Assembly (NCBI GenBank): GCA_014359475.1
Contig: JACIZI010000010.1
Coordinates: 1-64,000, forward strand
DNA length: 64,000 nt
Reading direction: 5' to 3'
DNA from: Marinobacter sp.
GTDB lineage: Bacteria; Pseudomonadota; Gammaproteobacteria; Pseudomonadales; Oleiphilaceae
The position numbers were made by a program, and so were the translations under genes. Positions within the stretch are counted from its first letter, which is position 1, and each line of letters begins with the position of its first letter. The notes under the pieces are model-generated. The model did not search any database. It saw only the letters and a program-made list of their open reading frames with translations, and was not told the DNA's origin. Below are positions 20,198-30,236 of this stretch, in pieces.

Positions 20198-20302
20198 AAA
20201 AATCCTGATAAAAGAACATGAAGGGCCAGTGTAACACGGCCAGCGGAGCTCTCCGCAGCAACCGCAACCGGTTACGCAGCACTGCACAACGCGAGGAGAC
20301 CG

Positions 20303-20602
20303 ATGTATTACGCCATTATGAGCCAGGATGTGAAACACAGCCTGCCCCTGAGATTATCCGCCCGCGAAAAACATCTTGCCCGCCTGGAATACCTCCGGGA
20401 CGAGGGGCGCCTGCTGGTGGCCGGCCCACACCCTGCCCTTGACACACCGGACCCGGGTGAGTCCGGCTTTACCGGCAGCCTGGTCATCGCCGAATTTGAT
20501 TCCCTGGAGGCCGCAAAGACCTGGGCGGATGCCGACCCGTATGTGGAAGCAGGCGTTTACGAGAAGGTCACCGTAAAGCCCTTCAAGGCGGTGCTACCCT
20601 GA
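20303..20602 (+). CDS. yciI: YciI-like protein
   Basis: A 99 aa member of the YCII family, a small dimeric ferredoxin-like fold with a putative His/Asp site; its cellular function is unknown. Family landmarks are [10 protein letters not shown] at the start, [17 protein letters not shown] and [25 protein letters not shown] sits a few bases before the ATG. It is divergent from the PHP gene; in E. coli yciI lies near other tryptophan-region genes of unknown role. Confidence 0.9.
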   Translation: MYYAIMSQDVKHSLPLRLSAREKHLARLEYLRDEGRLLVAGPHPALDTPDPGESGFTGSLVIAEFDSLEAAKTWADADPYVEAGVYEKVTVKPFKAVLP

Positions 20603-20712
20603 ACCTGTGCATCGCAACCATGTTTTTTTTGTAATATGGCGAATCTTGCAAGACCATCAGGCTGTGCGAGAATTGCGCCTTCAAGATAATTCCAACCGAT
20701 CAGGAAACAACC

Positions 20713-21384
20713 GTGATCCCATTCAGGCAACTGTTCATTTCATGCTTTCTGCTTGTCGTTTGCAGCTCGGCAGCAGCGAAAACTGTCTACATCGACGACA
20801 CCCTGTACGTCCCCCTGAGAGCCGGCGAAGGTACCCAGTACCGCATTCTCGATAATGGCCTGCGCAGTGGTACCCGCCTGCAGCTACTCGAGAAGAGTGA
20901 TTCCGGGTACACCAAAGTGCGCACTCCGGACGGCAAGGAGGGCTGGGTGGTCAGCCGCTACCTGCGGGACACACCCATTGCGGAACAGCAGTTGGTCGCG
21001 GCCAAACAGGAACTGGAACAAACCCGCGCACAACTCCGGGCAACAAGAAGTGAACTGGAGGAATTACGACAGGCACACCAGCAGGTGGTCCAGTCCGAGA
21101 ATGAACTGGAAACCCGTGCAGCGAACCTGAGTCAGGAACTCCAGCACATAAAGAAGGTGTCCGCCGATTCTCTGAGCCTGAACCGTCGCAACACGGAGTT
21201 GCTGGAAGAGAACCAGAAGCTCAGCAACGAACTGGAAGTCCTGGCCGCCGAAAACGAACGTCTCGAAGCGAAAAGAGAGTCGGACTTCATGCTGATCGGA
21301 GCAGGCCTGGTGGTTCTGGGCGTGGCCCTCGCACTGATCGTGCCGGCACTGAAGCCCAGCCGCAAACACGACCAATGGGCCTGA
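20713..21384 (+). CDS. SH3-domain envelope protein with coiled coil (YgiM-like)
   Basis: A 223 aa inner-membrane protein facing the periplasm. Residues 1-22 form a signal sequence ending in SSAAA. A bacterial SH3 domain (about 25-95) follows, with VPLRAGEGTQYRIL and GWVVSRYL. Residues 95-190 are a Gln/Glu-rich coiled coil and 195-215 a membrane helix, with a basic tail. The architecture matches the YgiM type. The start is a GTG at 20713; no ATG precedes the signal sequence. Function is unproven; SH3 domains of this kind often bind peptidoglycan. Confidence 0.85.
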   Translation: MIPFRQLFISCFLLVVCSSAAAKTVYIDDTLYVPLRAGEGTQYRILDNGLRSGTRLQLLEKSDSGYTKVRTPDGKEGWVVSRYLRDTPIAEQQLVAAKQELEQTRAQLRATRSELEELRQAHQQVVQSENELETRAANLSQELQHIKKVSADSLSLNRRNTELLEENQKLSNELEVLAAENERLEAKRESDFMLIGAGLVVLGVALALIVPALKPSRKHDQWA

Positions 21385-21457
21385 TCACACTGGACGCGCC
21401 CGACCATAGCCTCTATAAAGAGGAAAACAAAAGCAGTAACAAGAGGTGTAGAGTTCC

Positions 21458-21748
21458 ATGAGGGATTATTCTGAAAAGCGCGATTACCACCGCATGCGCC
21501 TGGAGTCCGACGTAGAGATCACCGACGCGAGTGGCACCCGCACCAAGGGAATATGCCGGGATCTCAGCGGCTCCGGAATGAAGGTTGTCGTGGACCGGAT
21601 GTTCGATAAAGGCATGGAACTGAACGTTCTGATTCCACCCGCAGACGAGCAGTTCCCGCCCTTCGAGGCATCCTGCACGGTGCTGCGATGCGAAACCGAT
21701 GGTGACAATGTGTTGCTGGGCCTGAGTATCCGAAAGGTCAGGCGCTGA
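21458..21748 (+). CDS. PilZ-domain protein
   Basis: A single-domain 96 aa protein. PilZ domains bind cyclic di-GMP through an N-terminal RxxxR and a D/NxSxxG motif. Here RDYHRMR and DLSGSGM are both present, so binding is likely. With no effector domain it probably acts by docking on a partner. It lies 73 bases after the SH3 gene on the same strand and ends in a shared hairpin terminator. Confidence 0.88.
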   Translation: MRDYSEKRDYHRMRLESDVEITDASGTRTKGICRDLSGSGMKVVVDRMFDKGMELNVLIPPADEQFPPFEASCTVLRCETDGDNVLLGLSIRKVRR

Positions 21749-21762
21749 TCCGACAAGCTGCA

Positions 21763-21803
21763 GCCAGAAAACCTGTAACGGATACCGGTACAGGTTTTCT
21801 GGC
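21763..21803. terminator. bidirectional hairpin terminator between pilZ gene and rraA
   Basis: A perfect 15-base inverted repeat at 21763-21777 and 21789-21803 with an 11-base loop. It lies between convergent genes. The A-run in the left arm and T-run in the right arm allow termination in both directions. Confidence 0.8.
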
Positions 21804-21809
21804 CATGCA

Positions 21810-22292
21810 TCAGCCTGTCTTCAAGGCCTTTTCAGAAACTACAATACCATTGTTATCCGCATACACATAGTGGCCCGGCCGGAAAGTCACACCACCGAAG
21901 GTCACCGGCACGTTCAGGTCGCCGATACCGCGCTTGTCGGTTTTACGGGGGTGAGTGCCAAGAGCCTGCACACCCAGCTTTGTCTGGCCGATCACATCCA
22001 CATCGCGAATGCAGCCGTAGATAATCAGGCCGGCCCAGCCATTACTCGCGGCCTTCTCTGCCAGCATGTCGCCCAACAAAGCGGCACGCATGGAGCCGCC
22101 ACCGTCAACGACCATCACCTTGCCCTCGCCCGGCTTGGCCACCTGCTCCTTGACCACGGAGTTATCTTCAAAGCACTTCACGGTCACGATCTCGCCGCCG
22201 AAGGCATCCACACCGCCAAAGTTGCGGAATCCCGGGTCCACGACGTTCACTTCCGGATAATCATCACACAGATCAGGGGTTACGATAGGCAC
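21810..22292 (-). CDS. rraA: RNase E activity regulator RraA
   Basis: A trimeric protein that binds RNase E and inhibits its cleavage in E. coli. The 160 aa sequence matches bacterial RraA closely: TPDLCDDYP at the start, [19 protein letters not shown], then [18 protein letters not shown] and GCIRDVD. The start is a GTG at 22292 with GGAG nine bases upstream. Related fold members act as HMG/CHA aldolases, but overall similarity and the nearby rne favour RraA. It lies 3 kb downstream of rne. Confidence 0.9.
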   Translation of the reverse strand: MPIVTPDLCDDYPEVNVVDPGFRNFGGVDAFGGEIVTVKCFEDNSVVKEQVAKPGEGKVMVVDGGGSMRAALLGDMLAEKAASNGWAGLIIYGCIRDVDVIGQTKLGVQALGTHPRKTDKRGIGDLNVPVTFGGVTFRPGHYVYADNNGIVVSEKALKTG

Positions 22293-22340
22293 TTGCCATT
22301 CTCCTTTTGTCTGTAAAAAAGAGTGTCAGAAAACTGAGCG

Positions 22341-24713
22341 TCAGTCGATTTTCTCATCCGCCAGGAAGAACCAGGTATCGAGTACCGAATCCGGATTAAG
22401 GGACACGGTATCAATGCCCTCGTCCATCAGCCACTTGGCCAGATCCGGATGATCTGAGGGGCCCTGACCACAGATACCGATGTACTTGCCGGCTTTCTTG
22501 CACGCCTGGATCGCATTGGACAGCAGCGCCTTGACCGCATCGTTCCGTTCGTCAAACAGGTGGGCGATGATGCCGGAATCCCGGTCCAGACCGAGAGTCA
22601 ACTGGGTCAGGTCGTTGGAACCGATGGAGAAGCCGTCAAAGTGCTCCAGGAACTGATCAGCCAGCAGCGCATTGGCCGGCAGCTCACACATCATGATCAC
22701 CCGCAGGCCGTTATCGCCCCGGGCCAGCCCATTCTCGGCCAACAGGCCAACAACCTGCTCGGCCTCACCCACGGTACGCACAAAGGGCACCATCACCTCA
22801 ACGTTAGTGAAGCCCATCTCGTTGCGCACCTTCTTCAGGGCACGGCATTCCAGCTCGAAGCAGTCCCGGAAGGTATCAGAAATGTAGCGTGAGGCGCCCC
22901 GGAAGCCAAGCATCGGGTTTTCTTCGTCAGGCTCATAGAGGGTGCCGCCGATCAGGTTGGCATACTCGTTGGACTTGAAGTCCGACAGGCGGACAATCAC
23001 TTTCTTCGGATAGAACGCCGCGGCCAGTGTGGAAATCCCTTCCACCAGCTTGTCGACATAGAAATCCACCGGAGAGGCATACCCGGAAATGCGCTTCTCC
23101 ACCGTTTGATGAATGTCCCGGGGCAGGCTGTCGAAGTTCAGCAGCGCCTTGGGGTGTACCCCGATCATGCGGTTGATGATGAACTCAAGGCGGGCCAGGC
23201 CGACCCCTTCATTGGGCAGCGCCTGAAAATCAAAGGCCCGGTCCGGGTTACCCACGTTCATCATGATCTTGAAGGGAATGTCCGGCATGGAATCCACGGT
23301 ATTTTCCCGCAGTTCAAAGTTGAGGCTGCCCTCGTAGATCATACCGGTGTCGCCCTCGGCACAGGACACGGTGACCTCCTGCCCTTCTTTCAGTACTTCG
23401 GTGGCATCGCCACAACCCACGACCGCCGGAATACCCAACTCACGGGCAATAATAGCGGCGTGACAGGTCCGTCCACCGCGGTCGGTGACTATAGCGGAGG
23501 CACGCTTCATCACCGGTTCCCAGTCCGGATCGGTCATATCGGTGACCAGAACATCGCCGGACTGGACCCTGTCCATCTCCTTGATGCTGTCAACAATGCG
23601 GACCGGACCACTGCCAATCTTGTGACCAATACTGCGGCCCTCAACCAGCACCTTGCCCTGTTCTTTCAAAAGGTAGCGTTCCATGACGTTGGCGGCAGCC
23701 CGGCTCTTGACCGTTTCGGGGCGAGCCTGAACGATGTAGATCCGGCCGTCATCGCCGTCCTTCGCCCACTCGATATCCATCGGGCGCTGGTAATGCTTTT
23801 CGATAATCATGGCCTGGCGGGCCAGCTCTTCCACTTCCGCATCGCTGATGCAGAAACGCCCCCGCTCCTCCTGATCCACCTTCACGGTGTCCACAAAGTG
23901 ATCGGTCGAGGGATCCGTGGAGTAGACCATCTTGATTGCCTTGCTGCCCAGGTTACGGCGCAGCACCGCCGGACGGCCAGCTTCAAGGGTAGGCTTGTGT
24001 ACATAGAACTCGTCAGGGTTCACCGCACCCTGCACCACCGTCTCACCCAGACCGTAAGATGCGGTAATGAACACCACTTCCCGGAAACCGGATTCGGTAT
24101 CCAGGGTGAACATCACGCCACTGGCGGCGGTCTCGCTACGCACCATCTTCTGGATGCCCGCCGACAGCGCCACGTGCTTGTGGTCAAAGCCGTGATGCAC
24201 CCGGTAGGAAATGGCCCGGTCATTGAACAGGGAGGCGAATACTTCCTTCACGGACTTGCGGACCTGATCCAGGCCGACAACATTGAGGAAAGTTTCCTGC
24301 TGGCCGGCAAACGAGGCATCGGGCAGGTCCTCGGCAGTCGCGGAGGAACGCACGGCTACTGCCATGGACTCGTTACCGTCCTGTAGCTGTGCGAATGACT
24401 CGCGTAGCGTCTTGTCAAGGGACTCCGGGAAAGGGGTTTCCAGAATCCACTGGCGGATGTTGGAGCCTACCCTGGCCAATTCGTTGACATCGTTGATATC
24501 AAGCTTGTCCAGGGTCTCATCGATCTTGTCCCGCAGCCCGTCTTTGGCGAGGAACTCCCGATAGGCGTGGGCCGTGGTGGCAAAGCCGCCCGGCACGGTT
24601 ACACCTGCGTTGGCGAGATTACTGATCATTTCACCGAGTGAGGCATTTTTGCCCCCTACCCGGTCCACATCCGACATTCCCAGGTGGTCAAACCAGATAA
24701 TGTAATCTTCCAA
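22341..24713 (-). CDS. ppsA: phosphoenolpyruvate synthase
   Basis: Makes PEP from pyruvate, ATP and water, for gluconeogenesis. It has an N-terminal ATP-binding domain ([11 protein letters not shown]), a central phosphohistidine domain with [20 protein letters not shown], and a C-terminal PEP-binding barrel ending in [12 protein letters not shown] with the conserved cysteine. The likely start is the TTG at 24713, six bases after GGGGAG, giving 790 aa against 792 in E. coli. An earlier TTG at 24734 lies upstream of that ribosome binding site. It is divergent from its regulator ppsR. Confidence 0.94.
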   Translation of the reverse strand: MEDYIIWFDHLGMSDVDRVGGKNASLGEMISNLANAGVTVPGGFATTAHAYREFLAKDGLRDKIDETLDKLDINDVNELARVGSNIRQWILETPFPESLDKTLRESFAQLQDGNESMAVAVRSSATAEDLPDASFAGQQETFLNVVGLDQVRKSVKEVFASLFNDRAISYRVHHGFDHKHVALSAGIQKMVRSETAASGVMFTLDTESGFREVVFITASYGLGETVVQGAVNPDEFYVHKPTLEAGRPAVLRRNLGSKAIKMVYSTDPSTDHFVDTVKVDQEERGRFCISDAEVEELARQAMIIEKHYQRPMDIEWAKDGDDGRIYIVQARPETVKSRAAANVMERYLLKEQGKVLVEGRSIGHKIGSGPVRIVDSIKEMDRVQSGDVLVTDMTDPDWEPVMKRASAIVTDRGGRTCHAAIIARELGIPAVVGCGDATEVLKEGQEVTVSCAEGDTGMIYEGSLNFELRENTVDSMPDIPFKIMMNVGNPDRAFDFQALPNEGVGLARLEFIINRMIGVHPKALLNFDSLPRDIHQTVEKRISGYASPVDFYVDKLVEGISTLAAAFYPKKVIVRLSDFKSNEYANLIGGTLYEPDEENPMLGFRGASRYISDTFRDCFELECRALKKVRNEMGFTNVEVMVPFVRTVGEAEQVVGLLAENGLARGDNGLRVIMMCELPANALLADQFLEHFDGFSIGSNDLTQLTLGLDRDSGIIAHLFDERNDAVKALLSNAIQACKKAGKYIGICGQGPSDHPDLAKWLMDEGIDTVSLNPDSVLDTWFFLADEKID

Positions 24714-24874
24714 AGCACGTCTCCCCTGAATCAAAAAGCATTACGCTGCGGGCTCATACCAGACAGGCCTGATACCCGCCAATTCGCTTACTCACGATGG
24801 AAATTGGCGTGTATGATACTGGAACGCGCAGGAATTACCTAGAGATCCCGGCAAAACGGAGCTGCAGATCCCCC

Positions 24875-25690
24875 ATGAAACGAACCGCATTTTTCATCTC
24901 CGACGGCACAGGCCTTACCGCAGAGGCCCTTGGCAACAGTCTGCTGGCACAATTCGAGAAAATCGAATTCGAACGAATCACCGCGCCCTACATCGACGAT
25001 GCAGACAAGGCCAGCAACATGGTGGCGCGGATTAACAAGTCCGCAGAACAGGATGGCAGCCGCCCGCTGGTATTTGACACCATCGTTGACAGCAAGATCC
25101 GGGACATCATTGCCACCGCAGAAGGCTTTATGGTGGACATTTTCGGCACCTTCCTGAACCCGCTGGAACAGGAGCTGCAATCCTCCTCATCCTATTCGGT
25201 GGGCAAATCCCACTCGATCAATAACGCGGGGCGCTACGAGCAGCGTATCCATGCGGTCAATTTTGCCCTGGATAACGATGACGGTGCCCGCACCCGGCAC
25301 TATAACGAGGCGGATCTGATTCTGATCGGCGCCTCCCGCAGCGGCAAGACACCCAGCTGTCTGTATCTGGCGCTGCAGTATGGCGTCAAGGCAGCCAACT
25401 ACCCGATCACCGAGGAAGACCTGGACGACCAGAAACTGCCGGACCTGCTCAAGCCCCACAAGGACAAGATCTTCGGCCTGACCATCGAGCCGGAACGGCT
25501 GGCCACCATCCGCAACGAACGGCGGCCCAATTCCCGCTACTCGTCACTGAAGCAGTGCATGCACGAAATCGAAGAAATCGAGGCCATGTACCGGCGGGAG
25601 CGTATTCCCTACCTGAATACCACGGCGTATTCGGTAGAAGAAATTGCCACCCGCATCATGGTAACGACCGGGTTGAAGCGTAACCGCTGA
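24875..25690 (+). CDS. ppsR: PEP synthase regulatory protein (kinase/pyrophosphorylase, DUF299)
   Basis: A bifunctional enzyme that inactivates PEP synthase by ADP-dependent phosphorylation of a threonine next to the catalytic histidine, and reactivates it by Pi-dependent dephosphorylation. The 271 aa protein has [16 protein letters not shown] at its N-terminus and a P-loop-like [15 protein letters not shown] near residue 155. The ATG at 24875 is the family start; an in-frame GTG/ATG extension to 24797 overlaps the divergent promoter region and is rejected. It is paired head to head with ppsA. Confidence 0.94.
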   Translation: MKRTAFFISDGTGLTAEALGNSLLAQFEKIEFERITAPYIDDADKASNMVARINKSAEQDGSRPLVFDTIVDSKIRDIIATAEGFMVDIFGTFLNPLEQELQSSSSYSVGKSHSINNAGRYEQRIHAVNFALDNDDGARTRHYNEADLILIGASRSGKTPSCLYLALQYGVKAANYPITEEDLDDQKLPDLLKPHKDKIFGLTIEPERLATIRNERRPNSRYSSLKQCMHEIEEIEAMYRRERIPYLNTTAYSVEEIATRIMVTTGLKRNR

Positions 25691-25700
25691 AGGCGGTTAC
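25680..25700. terminator. stem-loop spanning both convergent stop codons
   Basis: GTAACCGC (25680-25687), a 5-base loop and GCGGTTAC (25693-25700) form a perfect 8-base stem. It contains the ppsR stop codon and the stop codon of the M16 gene. It may block both transcripts where they meet, but there is no T-run on either side. Confidence 0.5.
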
Positions 25701-28621
25701 AGCTCCTCGACCGACAAACCCAGCTGTTCCGCCAGGCCGCGATTCTCGTGGCTGGTCACCACCGCGGTGCTGGCGCTTTCCGGATTCAGCCAGGTACGGG
25801 CCACCCGCTGCAGGTCATCCAGAGTGGTGGCCAGCACCCGCTCCCGGAACCTGGCCTGCTGCTCCGGACTGCGACCGAACAGATGATTGTGATAGGCGTG
25901 CCTGGCGGCACCGGCGGGCGATCTCGGCCGATCCAGCTGCCCGATCACGCCCAGAATGGACTCTTCCAGTGCCTGGGGATCATGCCTCTCTTCCTGCAGC
26001 CACGCCAGAGACCGGTCGAAGTCTTCGAGGGTTTCCTCAAAGCGCGGGTCACGGTAGGAGAAGAACCGGAAGGAGCCGTTCACGCTGTCCTGGCCAGCTC
26101 CGCCACCATAGGCGCCGCCTTTTTCACGGATAGCCCGGTGTAGATAACCGTTGCGCAGAAAGCCGCCCAACACTGTCAGCGGGGCCGCATCGGGATGATC
26201 TACCGGCACCGTCGGATAGGCACGGGCACAGGCGTTCACCTGGGTTGAGGTCAGCCAGGCCTGCTTTATTCGGAAGCTCACGGGCTCAGGGTGCCAGGGG
26301 GCAGACGCCTGCCCCTCCAGTCCCTGCCAGGCATCCCGCACATCCTGCACCATTGGTTTCAGATGCTCCTCCTCTGCGACCAGAAGATATTGGCGCGCCT
26401 GATTGCGGATCTTGCCCTGCAAAGCCGCCAGTTGCTCACACAGCCGTTTCAGTTCAGCGGATTCCGCCAGGGAATCATCCAGTTTCCTGGCAGCGCGAAT
26501 CGCTTCCAGGCCACCCAGCCGAAAAGACAGCCAGGCACCAGGGCTCATTCCCTGGGAAGCCGCACTCATGGCCAGTGCATGGCCGCTGCCGGTCACAGCC
26601 TGCTCCCGCCGGAAGCGGATCTGGGAAATCAGCTCCCGGACACGCTCTTGCTCGTCAAAGCGGGCATCCATTACCACATCCCGCAAGAGCCTTGTAAGCT
26701 CAGAGCGGTTACGGGCCAGCGCCTTGCCACTGACAATCAGATAGCCGTTCAGCGTCTGCACATCATCAATACTGCCTTTGGCAGAGGTGGTGGCACCCAC
26801 GCCACCGGACTCAGCGGAAATGCGGTCCTGCATCTGCAGATAATCCAGTTCGCCACAGCCCACCTCCGGCAGCAAGGTGGTGAAGTATGGCAGCAACAGC
26901 AACTCATCTTCCTCCAGGTCCGGCAGCGGAATCACCACCTGCTCGTATACCAGGCCGTTGGTGCCGCGGGCATACACCGTCACACCCAAATCGCCGTCAT
27001 AGCGACTTTCAGGTTCCGGACGCTGAAGAGGCACGTCGCTCAGGTCCACCTTGGGCAAAATGGAATCATCATCCTTGCGTTGCTGGCGCTCCTCCAGCGC
27101 TACCGCGCGCTCAACAATTGCCTGCCGCTCTTCCTCGGTCAGCTCGGCCTTACGCCTGGCCAGAGCCTCACGGATGTACTGCTGACGCTGGCTTTCCAGG
27201 CGGGTATCCGGCCGCAGGGTCAGGGTCACCCGGTGCGGGTTCTCCAGCAGGCTGCGACGGACCAGGCCGGGCACATAATCCGGATCCCTGATCTTCTCCC
27301 TCAGGTCCGCCAGTACCGGCTCCAGGTCCAGCAGGGCCACGGGGTCGCCCCCATGCACCATCGGCGAGATCGCCTGCATGATCAGCTGCAGACCATAGGG
27401 GAACCGGTCCCCGGCAATTTCCCGCTGGTGTAACTCCAGCTGGTGAAGAATGGCTTCCAGGCGCTCCTGAGACACACCCTCTGAGACCACTTTGGCCAGG
27501 GTTTCCTCAATGAGCTTCTCCAGATCCTCGCCGCGCCCGGGCTCACTGCCCTCGATGCCACAAACAAAGGTCATTTCCCGGTTGGAGTCCTCGACACCAC
27601 ACAAGGGTGACGGGGCATGGCCCAGATCGGTATTTTCCAGGGCACGCATCAGGGGCGAGGCACTGTTCTCCAGCAGCACGGCCGCCAGTAACTGTGCCTC
27701 CATGTTTTTCTGCAGGTCAAAGCTGTGCTCCAGCAACCAGCCGACCACAATATGGGTCTTGCCTTCAGTGCCCTCATCCTCACTCACGGCATAACCCTGT
27801 TCTACCCGCAGCGGGGAGAAGATACGTTTCTCATCACGCAACGGCAGGTCAATATCCTGTCGGTCAAACCGTTTCAGGGCCAGCTCCTCGAATTTCTCGT
27901 GGTGCTCCCGGGCAGGAATATTGCCGTAAGTCGCAAAAATCGCATTGCCGGGATGATAGTGATGACGATAGAACGCCACCAGATCCTCGTACCGCAGGTC
28001 CACGATATGGTCCGGCTCCCCGCCACTGTTGTAGTGATAGGTGGTGGTCTGGAAAAGATGGCTCGACAGGCTCTGCCACAACCTGGCGGTCGGCGCGCTC
28101 ATGGCACCTTTCATCTCGTTGTAGACTATGCCCCGATATACCAGATCACTGGTCGGGTCATCGGGTTGCTCGAATTCGAGACGATGGCCTTCCTGGGCAA
28201 AGTCCAGCGGATCCAGTTTCGAGAAAAACACCGAATCCAGATAAACGGACAACAGGTTGTCGAAGTCCTTACGATTCATGCTGGCAAACGGATAGGCTGT
28301 CCAGTCACTGCTGGTAAAAGCATTCATGAACGTATTCAGCGAGCGGCGGATCATCATAAAGAACGGATCCCGCACCGGATAACGCTCGCTGCCACACAGC
28401 GCCGTGTGCTCAAGAATGTGCGCCACACCCGTGGAATCCATCGGGAAGGTACGCAGGGCGACAAAGAACACATTTTCGTCGTTATCCGCGGCCATGTGCA
28501 GATGGCGCGCACCTGTCCCGCGGTGCAGGTACTCCTCCACCGTGATATTAAGGTTACGGATCTGGTGGCTGCGAATCTTCTCGAACGCCGGATGAGGTAT
28601 GTCTTTGTTCACTGCTGCCAT
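25697..28621 (-). CDS. M16-family zinc metallopeptidase (PreP/insulinase-like)
   Basis: A 974 aa peptidase of the large single-chain M16C type, which folds into a chamber and degrades short peptides. The inverted zinc motif is H68-I-L-E71-H72, with the third ligand probably the Glu in NEMKGAMSAPTARLW. A second, inactive M16 half follows and a coiled-coil linker lies near residues 480-520. No signal peptide is visible, so it is probably cytoplasmic. It converges on ppsR and is divergent from a small membrane-protein gene. Confidence 0.92.
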   Translation of the reverse strand: MAAVNKDIPHPAFEKIRSHQIRNLNITVEEYLHRGTGARHLHMAADNDENVFFVALRTFPMDSTGVAHILEHTALCGSERYPVRDPFFMMIRRSLNTFMNAFTSSDWTAYPFASMNRKDFDNLLSVYLDSVFFSKLDPLDFAQEGHRLEFEQPDDPTSDLVYRGIVYNEMKGAMSAPTARLWQSLSSHLFQTTTYHYNSGGEPDHIVDLRYEDLVAFYRHHYHPGNAIFATYGNIPAREHHEKFEELALKRFDRQDIDLPLRDEKRIFSPLRVEQGYAVSEDEGTEGKTHIVVGWLLEHSFDLQKNMEAQLLAAVLLENSASPLMRALENTDLGHAPSPLCGVEDSNREMTFVCGIEGSEPGRGEDLEKLIEETLAKVVSEGVSQERLEAILHQLELHQREIAGDRFPYGLQLIMQAISPMVHGGDPVALLDLEPVLADLREKIRDPDYVPGLVRRSLLENPHRVTLTLRPDTRLESQRQQYIREALARRKAELTEEERQAIVERAVALEERQQRKDDDSILPKVDLSDVPLQRPEPESRYDGDLGVTVYARGTNGLVYEQVVIPLPDLEEDELLLLPYFTTLLPEVGCGELDYLQMQDRISAESGGVGATTSAKGSIDDVQTLNGYLIVSGKALARNRSELTRLLRDVVMDARFDEQERVRELISQIRFRREQAVTGSGHALAMSAASQGMSPGAWLSFRLGGLEAIRAARKLDDSLAESAELKRLCEQLAALQGKIRNQARQYLLVAEEEHLKPMVQDVRDAWQGLEGQASAPWHPEPVSFRIKQAWLTSTQVNACARAYPTVPVDHPDAAPLTVLGGFLRNGYLHRAIREKGGAYGGGAGQDSVNGSFRFFSYRDPRFEETLEDFDRSLAWLQEERHDPQALEESILGVIGQLDRPRSPAGAARHAYHNHLFGRSPEQQARFRERVLATTLDDLQRVARTWLNPESASTAVVTSHENRGLAEQLGLSVEEL

Positions 28622-28720
28622 TCAAACTGTCCTGTATCTGACAAAGATTGGCTTGTAGGGTAACACGTAGCATCGGCTATGATGCATAGTGAGCTGTAGC
28701 AAGAAGGAACCACGAGCAAC

Positions 28721-29227
28721 ATGACCACTGATACTCACCCTGCCCCCGGCACGAATCCTGCAACGTTATCTGGCACCCCGCAACGCCGCCGGGCACTGGA
28801 GGCTCCGGATGTGGCCGCCTACTGGGCCGAGCGCCGCCGCTACCTGAAACGAATCCGCAAGGTGCCGGAAGTACGCCAGCGTTACTGGCGAGCCCTGGGC
28901 ATCTACCTGTTGCGCCGGATTTTATGGTCTTTCGGTTTCTTCCCTGTGTTCATTGCCTTCTGGCTGCCGCTGGTGTTGTCCGCCTTCAACCCGGTCGTCA
29001 TGGCCTCTGATCTGATTCCGCTGCTGCAGGAGTTTGTCAACTCCAATCCGGAACAGCAGGCCAGCACTCTAAGCTCCCTGGTCATCGCCTGGGCCTCCAT
29101 CGGTTTTTTCTTCCTGGTGTTCGACTTTGTGCTGACCCCGTTCAAATCCCCCTATGAATACGAAGCGGATGTGTATATGCGCGCCTGGGAGCAACTCAAC
29201 CATGATCAACTTCCTGACAAAGTGTGA
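28721..29227 (+). CDS. hypothetical two-helix membrane protein
   Basis: I do not recognise this 168 aa protein. The first 60 residues are soluble and basic (AERRRYLKRIRKVPEVRQRYW). Two hydrophobic segments follow at roughly 68-95 and 122-145, with a short polar stretch between them containing PLLQEFVNSNPEQQ. The C-terminal 25 residues are polar and acidic. The ATG has a GAAGGA upstream. It is divergent from the M16 gene. Both termini are probably cytoplasmic. Confidence 0.75.
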   Translation: MTTDTHPAPGTNPATLSGTPQRRRALEAPDVAAYWAERRRYLKRIRKVPEVRQRYWRALGIYLLRRILWSFGFFPVFIAFWLPLVLSAFNPVVMASDLIPLLQEFVNSNPEQQASTLSSLVIAWASIGFFFLVFDFVLTPFKSPYEYEADVYMRAWEQLNHDQLPDKV

Positions 29228-29345
29228 TTTGGCCTGCAATCTCGCTATCTGCATGGACTTTCTGCTACATCGAGTGCTGCAGTCTGGTTAAGATATATCG
29301 AACAGGTCACACACTGAAGTACCACGCATTAGCGAGAGGTTGTCC

Positions 29346-30185
29346 ATGGTCGACTTCCGACCACTGCTTTTTCTGAACACACTGGCACTGATGCTGCTGG
29401 TGACCGCCGGTTATGCGTCCATCAGGCGGGACATGCCGGCTCCTGAGCTGGCAGAAGCGCCCACAGAAGCATTAGTTGCCGACGTCTCACGGCCGGCAAA
29501 AACCTCCGACGACAAACCGGCAGCAGAAGCCGAATCTGCGCTCAAGCCGGAACCCACCACCGGCAGCAACCTCACCCTGGCGGGGGAACTGGAAAAAATC
29601 GCCCGGGTGGAGTACCGCAACGGCACCTGGGTTGACGGCATAAAAACCGGCAATGGCACCTATGAAGACACTGACGGTCTGCGCTACGAAGGCCACTTCG
29701 TGGATGGCCGGTTTCACGGCGAAGGTACCCTCACTCGTGCCAACGGCGACATACTGGCCGGCCACTGGGTCAATGGCCGGCTGAACGGCCACGGCACCCT
29801 TACTACCAGTGATGGCAAGCTTTATGAAGGCAGTTTCAGGAATGACCAGTTCCACGGTGAAGGTACTCTGACCTTCCCGGGCGGTCGCCATTATGAGGGC
29901 GGCTTCTCGAACGGCGAATTCCACGGTAAGGGTACCGAGGTGTTTGCCGACGGCAAAAAATACGTTGGGCAATATACTGACGGCAAGTTCCACGGCAAAG
30001 GCCGGCTGTTCCACCCGAATGGCAGTTCTATTGAGGCGAATTTCCGTCATGGCGAACCCCAGGGAGAGGTGCGCATGACCACGGCCGCCGGTGAAGCCTT
30101 TTCCGCGCGGACCAGTGAACCCGGTGTTTGTTATCGGGAGAAGAACCACAGGGCAACCCAGTGCCCGCAACTGGAAGGCTGGTAA
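29346..30185 (+). CDS. MORN-repeat protein
   Basis: A 279 aa protein with an N-terminal membrane or signal segment (about 7-24), an Ala/Glu-rich linker to about 80, and five to six MORN repeats between about 95 and 240 (for example YEGHFVDGRFHGEGTL and YEGSFRNDQFHGEGTL). Such repeats form an elongated beta sheet; in bacteria their ligands are largely unknown. The C-terminus has two cysteines (GVCYREKNHRATQCPQ). The ATG at 29346 follows AGAGG at good spacing; a TTG two codons earlier has none. It is followed after 51 bases by a membrane-anchored response regulator. Confidence 0.85.
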   Translation: MVDFRPLLFLNTLALMLLVTAGYASIRRDMPAPELAEAPTEALVADVSRPAKTSDDKPAAEAESALKPEPTTGSNLTLAGELEKIARVEYRNGTWVDGIKTGNGTYEDTDGLRYEGHFVDGRFHGEGTLTRANGDILAGHWVNGRLNGHGTLTTSDGKLYEGSFRNDQFHGEGTLTFPGGRHYEGGFSNGEFHGKGTEVFADGKKYVGQYTDGKFHGKGRLFHPNGSSIEANFRHGEPQGEVRMTTAAGEAFSARTSEPGVCYREKNHRATQCPQLEGW

Positions 30186-30236
30186 CCGTCAGCCCGATAA
30201 TGGACATTAAAGCTGTAACAAGGTTGAGGTTGTAAC

